From assembly GCA_007571305.1 (NCBI GenBank), contig RKRR01000157.1:1-64000 (forward strand): a stretch of 64,000 nt of DNA, in the 5' to 3' direction. Source of the DNA: Candidatus Poribacteria bacterium. Lineage in GTDB: Bacteria > Poribacteria > WGA-4E > WGA-3G. The number at the start of each line of letters is the position of its first letter. Position 1 is the first letter of the stretch. The position numbers were made by a program, and so were the translations under genes. Positions 59,469 through 64,000 of this stretch are shown here, piece after piece. The notes beneath the pieces were generated by a model, which had not been told where the DNA came from, did no database searches, and saw only the letters and a list, made by a program, of their open reading frames with translations.

Positions 59469-60650
59469 ATGACAATATATGAAGGGTTACCGCGAGCGAT
59501 TCCTGAAGATGTGGGCGTATCGACCTCGCGGTTGGAACGTATTGCACCTATCATGCAAGGCTATGTTGACAACGGAAAGATCCCTTGTGCCTTGACAATG
59601 GTAGCACGTAAAGGCAAACTCGTCCATTTTGAAAAGTTTGGGATGCAGGATGTCGCTGCCGCCAAACCCGTAGAATATAACACCATTTTCCGCATCTACT
59701 CGATGACGAAGCCAATTACCAGCCTCGCAGTGATGATGCTCTATGAGGAAGGACATTTTCAACTCAGCACACCGGTTGCCGAATTTGTTCCCGCTTTCCA
59801 GGACATGAAAGTCTACACTGAAGATGGCAGTGCTATTGTTGATGCGGCGCGCGAGGTGACAATAAAACATTTACTCACACATACTGCTGGGCTTATCTAT
59901 GAGAGTGATCGGGAGGATCACCCGATTGATCAGCAATATGAGGATGCCGACCTCTATGGCGGTGACCTCGCGAATATGATACAGAAACTCGGAAGTATTC
60001 CACTCTTTCACCATCCAGGTGACGCATGGAAGTACGGTATGTCTACCGACGTGCTCGGTTACCTTGTAGGGATCGTCTCCGGTATGCCGTTTGAGACGTT
60101 TTTGAAGACTCGTATTTTTCAGCCTTTAGGCATGAACGACACAGGCTTTTCGGTGCCAGTTAAAAATGCTGACCGATATTCGAAGGTCTACGAATTCGGA
60201 GGAGATGGGGAGCTTCAGGCAATTGAAAAGGTCCACGCTGCAACTGGACCGCTGACTTTTTTTCATTCTGGTGGCGGAGGGCTACAATCGACCGCACCGG
60301 ACTACCTCCGCTTCTGCCAGATGATACTCAACGGTGGTGAACTCGACGGCGTACGGTTGCTTGGAAGGAAGACGGTTGAACTTATCACGATGGACCATAT
60401 TTCTAACAGTTGGCAACCCAATCAGAGAACCGGGTCCGGTTTCGGACTTGGGTTCGCCGTTGTCACGGATGTCGCTGAAACGCATACACTCGGTTCTTTG
60501 GGAACTTGCGGTTGGGGAGGCATGGCTAGTACCACGTTTTGGATTGATCCTGTGGAAGAGTTGATCGGCGTTTTTATGACACAATTGGTCGGTGCCGATT
60601 CACCGTTCCACGCCCAATTCCGGGTACTTGCCTATCAAGCATTAACTTGA
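59469..60650 (+). CDS. Serine hydrolase, class C beta-lactamase/esterase family (copy 3, no signal peptide)
   Basis: A 393-residue paralogue lacking a signal peptide: translation from the ATG at 59469 (TAGGAGACTTA upstream) starts MTIYEGLPRAIPEDVGVSTS, directly at the domain. The active site SMTKPITSLAVMMLYEEGH, the Tyr in WKYGMSTDVLGYLVGIVSG and HSGGGGLQSTAPDYLRF are intact, and so is the C-terminal sheet (WGGMASTTFWIDPVEELIGV). It is probably cytoplasmic, unlike copies 1 and 2. Confidence 0.88.
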   Translation: MTIYEGLPRAIPEDVGVSTSRLERIAPIMQGYVDNGKIPCALTMVARKGKLVHFEKFGMQDVAAAKPVEYNTIFRIYSMTKPITSLAVMMLYEEGHFQLSTPVAEFVPAFQDMKVYTEDGSAIVDAAREVTIKHLLTHTAGLIYESDREDHPIDQQYEDADLYGGDLANMIQKLGSIPLFHHPGDAWKYGMSTDVLGYLVGIVSGMPFETFLKTRIFQPLGMNDTGFSVPVKNADRYSKVYEFGGDGELQAIEKVHAATGPLTFFHSGGGGLQSTAPDYLRFCQMILNGGELDGVRLLGRKTVELITMDHISNSWQPNQRTGSGFGLGFAVVTDVAETHTLGSLGTCGWGGMASTTFWIDPVEELIGVFMTQLVGADSPFHAQFRVLAYQALT

Positions 60651-60728
60651 TAAGCGTTATCACAAGAGGACCTGGTGTATATCGGGACCTCTTAACTGAC
60701 AACTGATAATTTCTCATGGGAGGCTTCT

Positions 60729-61907
60729 ATGGCGAGATATGGATATGAAGGATTACCGCGCGCAGTGCCTGAAGAGGTAGGCATATCAACATCACGATTG
60801 GAACGCATCGCTCCGGTCATGCAAGGCTGGGTTGACGATGGAAAAATCCCCGGTGCGCTAACGATGATAGCGCGTGAAGGCAAACTTGTCCATTTTGAAA
60901 AGTTCGGTATGCAGGATGTTGCCACTGCAGAACCGCTGGAATTTGATACTATTTTCCGCATTTATTCAATGACGAAGCCGATTACCAGCCTCGCAGTGAT
61001 GATGCTCTATGAAGAGGGACATTTTCAACTCAACACCCCTGTCTCCGAATTTATTCCCGCTTTCAGAGATATGAAAGTCTATGCTGAAGGTGGAGAGGCT
61101 GTTGTTGACGCAGAAAGCGAAATGACGATAAAGCATCTGCTCACGCATACTTCTGGACTTATCTATGGCGGTGAGGGAGATCATCCGATTCATCAGCAGT
61201 ATAGAGATGCCAACTTTTATGGATCTACACTCCGAGGAATGTCAAAGAAACTCGGGGCTATTCCTCTTGCTTATCATCCCGGTGCTTCGTGGAGTTACGG
61301 TATGTCTACCGATGTCCTCGGGCATTTCGTCGAAGTGGTTTCTGGGATGCCGTTTGCACAGTTTTTAAAAAGAAAAATCTTTGACCCCTTGGATATGCCA
61401 GATACTGCCTTCTCTGTTTCCAGCAGGAAGGGGGACCGGTATGCGACCCTATACGAACCTGCTGAAGATGGCGGTATTCAAGTCATTGAAAACGCACTTG
61501 TTTCCAGCGGACCGCGCAGCTTTTTCCATTCTGGGGGTGCGGGGCTACAGTCAACCGCGGCGGATTACCTTCGCTTCTGCCAAATGCTACTCAACGATGG
61601 TGAACTTGATGGGGTTCGATTGCTTGGAAGGAAAACCGTTGAACTCATTAGAATGAACCATATCTCTGACGAGTGGCAGCCACTTGAGAGAATAGGATGC
61701 GGTTTCGGACTTGGGTTCGCTGTCGTCACGGATGTTGCTGAAACGCATGCTCCGGGTTCCTTAGGAACTTACAGTTGGGGTGGACTCGCAAGTACGACAT
61801 TTTGGATTGATCCTGGAAGATTTAATCGGCATCCTGATGACGCAATTGATAGGCGACTCACCGTTCCACGCCCAATTCCGAGTCCTTACCTATCAGGCGA
61901 TTATTGA
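60729..61907 (+). CDS. Serine hydrolase family (copy 4), frameshifted at the C-terminus
   Basis: A 392-residue paralogue closest to copy 3, also without a signal peptide, starting at an ATG preceded by GGGAGG. The active site (SMTKPITSLA), WSYGMSTDVLGHFVEVVSG and HSGGAGLQSTAADYLRF are intact. After TTFWIDPG the product runs into unrelated residues (RFNRHPDDAIDRRLTVPRP). A two-base deletion near 61815 explains this: the other frame continues EDLIGILMTQLIGDSPFHAQ and QFRVLTYQAI, as in copy 3, and then stays open to a TGA at 61951 that overlaps the next ATG. The final strand and helix are therefore lost unless this is a sequence error. Confidence 0.85.
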   Translation: MARYGYEGLPRAVPEEVGISTSRLERIAPVMQGWVDDGKIPGALTMIAREGKLVHFEKFGMQDVATAEPLEFDTIFRIYSMTKPITSLAVMMLYEEGHFQLNTPVSEFIPAFRDMKVYAEGGEAVVDAESEMTIKHLLTHTSGLIYGGEGDHPIHQQYRDANFYGSTLRGMSKKLGAIPLAYHPGASWSYGMSTDVLGHFVEVVSGMPFAQFLKRKIFDPLDMPDTAFSVSSRKGDRYATLYEPAEDGGIQVIENALVSSGPRSFFHSGGAGLQSTAADYLRFCQMLLNDGELDGVRLLGRKTVELIRMNHISDEWQPLERIGCGFGLGFAVVTDVAETHAPGSLGTYSWGGLASTTFWIDPGRFNRHPDDAIDRRLTVPRPIPSPYLSGDY

Positions 61908-61949
61908 TAAAACTTGTAAAGAGGCTCCAAGTAAAAAGGAAGAAATATT

Positions 61950-62561
61950 ATGAAAATAGCAGTCGTAACCGGTGAACACGGATTTCAGGAAAAACAATTT
62001 GATGCCGTATTTGAAAGTATGGAGGATGTTCAATTCGTCCGGGAAGATCTGGACGACTTTGTAGACGACCCAAGCCAAAAGGACTACGATGCTGTTGTCT
62101 TTTACAATTTTCACCGCCCCTATCCCACGGATGCGCAAGCACAGGCTATTCTCGGTATAACGGAACGCGGGCAAGGCATGGTAATTCTACATCACGCCAT
62201 CTTAGCGTTTCCAGAATGGGATGCCTATTCCGAAATGTGCGGTATCCATGAACGCGACTTTGGATACCATCCTCGGCAGACGTTACAGGTGCAAATCGCC
62301 GATGCGACTCACCCAATCACGGAAGGTCTCGCCGAATGGGAGATGGGTGACGAAACCTATACCATGAAATCCGCTGGGGATGATAGTTCGATCCTGTTGA
62401 CAGTCGATCATCCAAATAGTATGGATGTGTTGGGATGGGCGCGTGAGTACGGCCATTCTCGTATCTTTTGTTTTCAGAGCGGACACGACGATGTTACCTT
62501 TTCTAATCCAAACTTCCGAGAGGTACTGAAGCGCGGCATTCACTGGTGCACCAAAACGTAA
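61950..62561 (+). CDS. ThuA-like domain protein
   Basis: A 203-residue protein of the ThuA family, a class-I glutamine-amidotransferase-like fold without amidotransferase activity. Visible landmarks: KIAVVTGEHGFQEKQFDAVF, YDAVVFYNFHRP, GQGMVILHHAILAFPEWDAY, and DATHPITEGLAEWEMGDETY and GHSRIFCFQSGHDD. Family members occur in trehalose/sugar catabolism or alongside Gfo/Idh/MocA oxidoreductases; one such gene is 7 kb upstream. AAGGAAG precedes the ATG. Confidence 0.88.
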   Translation: MKIAVVTGEHGFQEKQFDAVFESMEDVQFVREDLDDFVDDPSQKDYDAVVFYNFHRPYPTDAQAQAILGITERGQGMVILHHAILAFPEWDAYSEMCGIHERDFGYHPRQTLQVQIADATHPITEGLAEWEMGDETYTMKSAGDDSSILLTVDHPNSMDVLGWAREYGHSRIFCFQSGHDDVTFSNPNFREVLKRGIHWCTKT

Positions 62562-62606
62562 TAGAAGGGAGAGGAAAAATGGAAGTCTCCCATCTTTCCA
62601 ACCAAA

Positions 62607-62747
62607 TCTGTAGCCCGTAATGGAATGGAGGGCAGATATATGGAAGGCACGTCAAAGGTTCAAATTCACGGCGTTTCTCCGCAAGGTATCATAAAAATTC
62701 TTTTTTTCCTTTTAACGATATTCACAAACGCAGATGGAGAGAGAGTG
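62607..62747 (+). repeat. Family E 3' fragment and leader of the epimerase gene
   Basis: TGTAGCCCGTAATGGAATGGAG matches the right block of E elements (compare 30533 and 53970). An open frame from the ATG at 62625 runs through it into the epimerase, but it encodes an unrelated stretch and the AGATGGAGAGAGAG ribosome site before 62748 points to the downstream start. Confidence 0.45.
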
Positions 62748-63743
62748 ATGGCGCATACAATGTATTCAGTAGCCGTAGAAACAGTCAGTGGTTTTCAAGT
62801 TCACTACCTCCAGCAAGATGGAAAGGCTGTCGCTGAGGTCGTTCCTGCGCTTGGGAACAACTGCTACGCCTTCAAGGTCGCAGATGGGGATACTTGGTTG
62901 AACGTGATAGATGTCCCACCGGATCTCGCTACCTTGGAGGAACGTCCGACTGCTTACGGTAATCCGATTCTGTTTCCCTTCCCCAATCGCATCCGCAACG
63001 GTACGTGGCAGTTTGAAGGAGAGACCTATCAGTTCGACAAAGCACCGGATTCTCCAACGACAATCCACGGTTTGTTGTTGAATCTGCCGTATCAGGTTGA
63101 AAGCCATATCGCCGATGAAAACGGAGCAATACTCGTCTGCTCACTTAATTCTCAAGATTTCCCCGATGTCAGTTGTCAGTATCCGTTCCCTTTCAGAATT
63201 GAGATTACCTATGCACTCAAAGATGCCGTGCTAACGATGGGGATTGCTGTGAAAAATATAGGGGATCGGAATATGCCGATGGGGTTTGGTATCCACCCGT
63301 ATTTTCGCGTAGACCTCAGCACCGAGGCAAATGCCGCCGAAGCAATAATTACCGTCCCTGCTGCGAAGTATTGGGAATTAGACGAGGTCCTCGTACCAAC
63401 CGGTACACAACATCATGTCGCTGACACACTGGATCTCCGAAATGGACAACCGTTCGCGAAACTGAAGCTCGACCATGTTTTTACGGACGTGCAATTGGTT
63501 GATGGTGTCAGTCGATGCCTCATTGAAAATAAAGATACAGGATACGGCATGGTGATGGAATCGGATGCACAATTCAGGGAGCTCGTTGTCTATACGCCGC
63601 CTGATAGAGATGCCATCTGTTTTGAGCCCTATACCTGTCCGACGGATGCCATCAATTTGGAGGCAAGAGGTATTCCTGCAGGTGTGATAGTGCTTGCTCC
63701 TGATGAAACCTTTTCTGGAACTGTCCGCTTCATGCTCCAATGA
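62748..63743 (+). CDS. Aldose 1-epimerase family protein (galactose mutarotase-like)
   Basis: A 331-residue cytosolic protein with the galactose-mutarotase-like beta-sandwich. Landmarks: AEVVPALGNNCYAFKV, NPILFPFPNRIRNGTW (substrate Arg/Asn region), IHGLLLNLPYQV with the first active-site His, MGFGIHPYFRVD with the second, and CFEPYTCPTDAINLE with the catalytic Glu. It interconverts sugar anomers. Its stop overlaps the next ATG (ATGA). Confidence 0.88.
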   Translation: MAHTMYSVAVETVSGFQVHYLQQDGKAVAEVVPALGNNCYAFKVADGDTWLNVIDVPPDLATLEERPTAYGNPILFPFPNRIRNGTWQFEGETYQFDKAPDSPTTIHGLLLNLPYQVESHIADENGAILVCSLNSQDFPDVSCQYPFPFRIEITYALKDAVLTMGIAVKNIGDRNMPMGFGIHPYFRVDLSTEANAAEAIITVPAAKYWELDEVLVPTGTQHHVADTLDLRNGQPFAKLKLDHVFTDVQLVDGVSRCLIENKDTGYGMVMESDAQFRELVVYTPPDRDAICFEPYTCPTDAINLEARGIPAGVIVLAPDETFSGTVRFMLQ

Positions 63744-64000
63744 AACTTATCGTACTGCTACTTTTTCCAGTTTTGCTGCTAATCCCGCAACCTTCTATAG
63801 CAATCCGAGAGGGAACAGCGACTGCTGAGGTTTTTATTAAGCACTACGCGCAGTCCGGTGATTATGGCAGGTTCGCTCTCTGGCAGGAAGCCGCGGCAGA
63901 GTGTCTCACACACATCTCTGTTCCGATGAGCGAAATTGTGTACGACTACTACAAAAAGTACGGCTACGAGAAATGGGCAGCGCGGGCGAAGAAAGAAGTT
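63740..64000 (+). CDS. Exported protein, partial, cut by the window end
   Basis: The first 87 codons of a gene whose ATG overlaps the epimerase stop. The N-terminus is a signal peptide (KLIVLLLFPVLLLIPQPSIA), followed by IREGTATAEVFIKHYAQSGD and helical, charged sequence ending YEKWAARAKKEV. There is no stop before the window ends. I do not recognise the family; translational coupling suggests a link with the epimerase. Confidence 0.65.
   Translation, partial: MKLIVLLLFPVLLLIPQPSIAIREGTATAEVFIKHYAQSGDYGRFALWQEAAAECLTHISVPMSEIVYDYYKKYGYEKWAARAKKEV

Noticed and set aside
1-64000. rRNA, tRNA, prophage, transposase or integrase genes
   Set aside because: No matching sequence, cloverleaf or protein signature was recognised on either strand.

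Overview
The window reads as chromosomal DNA of an aerobic, Gram-negative-type heterotroph. It has lipoprotein and Tat-type signal peptides, many periplasmic c-type cytochromes, and genetic code 11 with TGA as a normal stop. The mix of families (phytanoyl-CoA dioxygenase, DUF1501, LamG proteins, tandem class-C-type serine hydrolases, Gfo/Idh/MocA and ThuA proteins, PQQ-like propeller, PCP_red domains) together with abundant small intergenic repeats is most like uncultivated Poribacteria or neighbouring lineages. That placement is inference: no rRNA, tRNA or ribosomal protein gene is present to test it.

Layout. 0-3.5 kb: a phytanoyl-CoA dioxygenase gene, then a graveyard containing a MacA/HlyD signal-peptide remnant, a frameshifted MacB-type permease and a truncated membrane-protein start. 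3.5-8.3 kb: a fused TRAP permease, a DUF3311/sodium-solute symporter pair and a lipoprotein. 8.3-12.2 kb (minus strand): rsmA, coaBC, gmk and a four-cluster ferredoxin. 12.6-20.9 kb: a short-chain dehydrogenase, DUF1501 protein, rsmD, cupin, a GH36-like hydrolase, a uracil-DNA-glycosylase-like protein and a LamG protein.

21.3-47.7 kb is the core of the window: about 26 kb of same-strand genes for electron transfer. It starts at a good sigma70-type promoter and runs Rieske protein, split cytochrome b, an eight-heme cytochrome c with a coiled coil, a monoheme cytochrome, a cupredoxin-like protein, a CydA-like membrane protein, three more cytochromes c (one with an ethylbenzene-dehydrogenase-type heme domain), a second cupredoxin-like protein, an ABC exporter, and a complete heme-copper oxidase set (coxB, coxA, ctaA, ctaB, two subunit III genes, subunit IV, SCO) with three small membrane proteins. 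It ends with a universal-stress/rubredoxin/PCP_red fusion. The natural reading is quinol oxidation by a bc-type complex, transfer through soluble or anchored cytochromes and copper proteins, and oxygen reduction by the terminal oxidase. The CydA-like protein and its cytochromes form an extra module of unknown substrate.

47.7-64 kb is accessory: an orphan-looking DNA methyltransferase, a PQQ-like propeller, an Mrp ATPase next to a second PCP_red protein, two oxidoreductases, a second LamG protein, a tandem array of four serine hydrolases (one with an in-frame stop, one with a 3' frameshift), ThuA, an aldose epimerase and a gene running off the end.

Intergenic space is dominated by small non-coding repeats. 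Family A (4 copies, about 120 bp, 12-bp terminal inverted repeats) and family B (10 copies, 110-165 bp, 13-bp inverted termini) look like MITEs and share an internal core. Family F (2 copies) also has inverted termini. Families D, E and G are simpler leader or spacer repeats, some of which have become part of reading frames. One B element sits inside an E element just upstream of coaBC, which is direct evidence of movement. No CRISPR array, prophage or transposase gene was seen.
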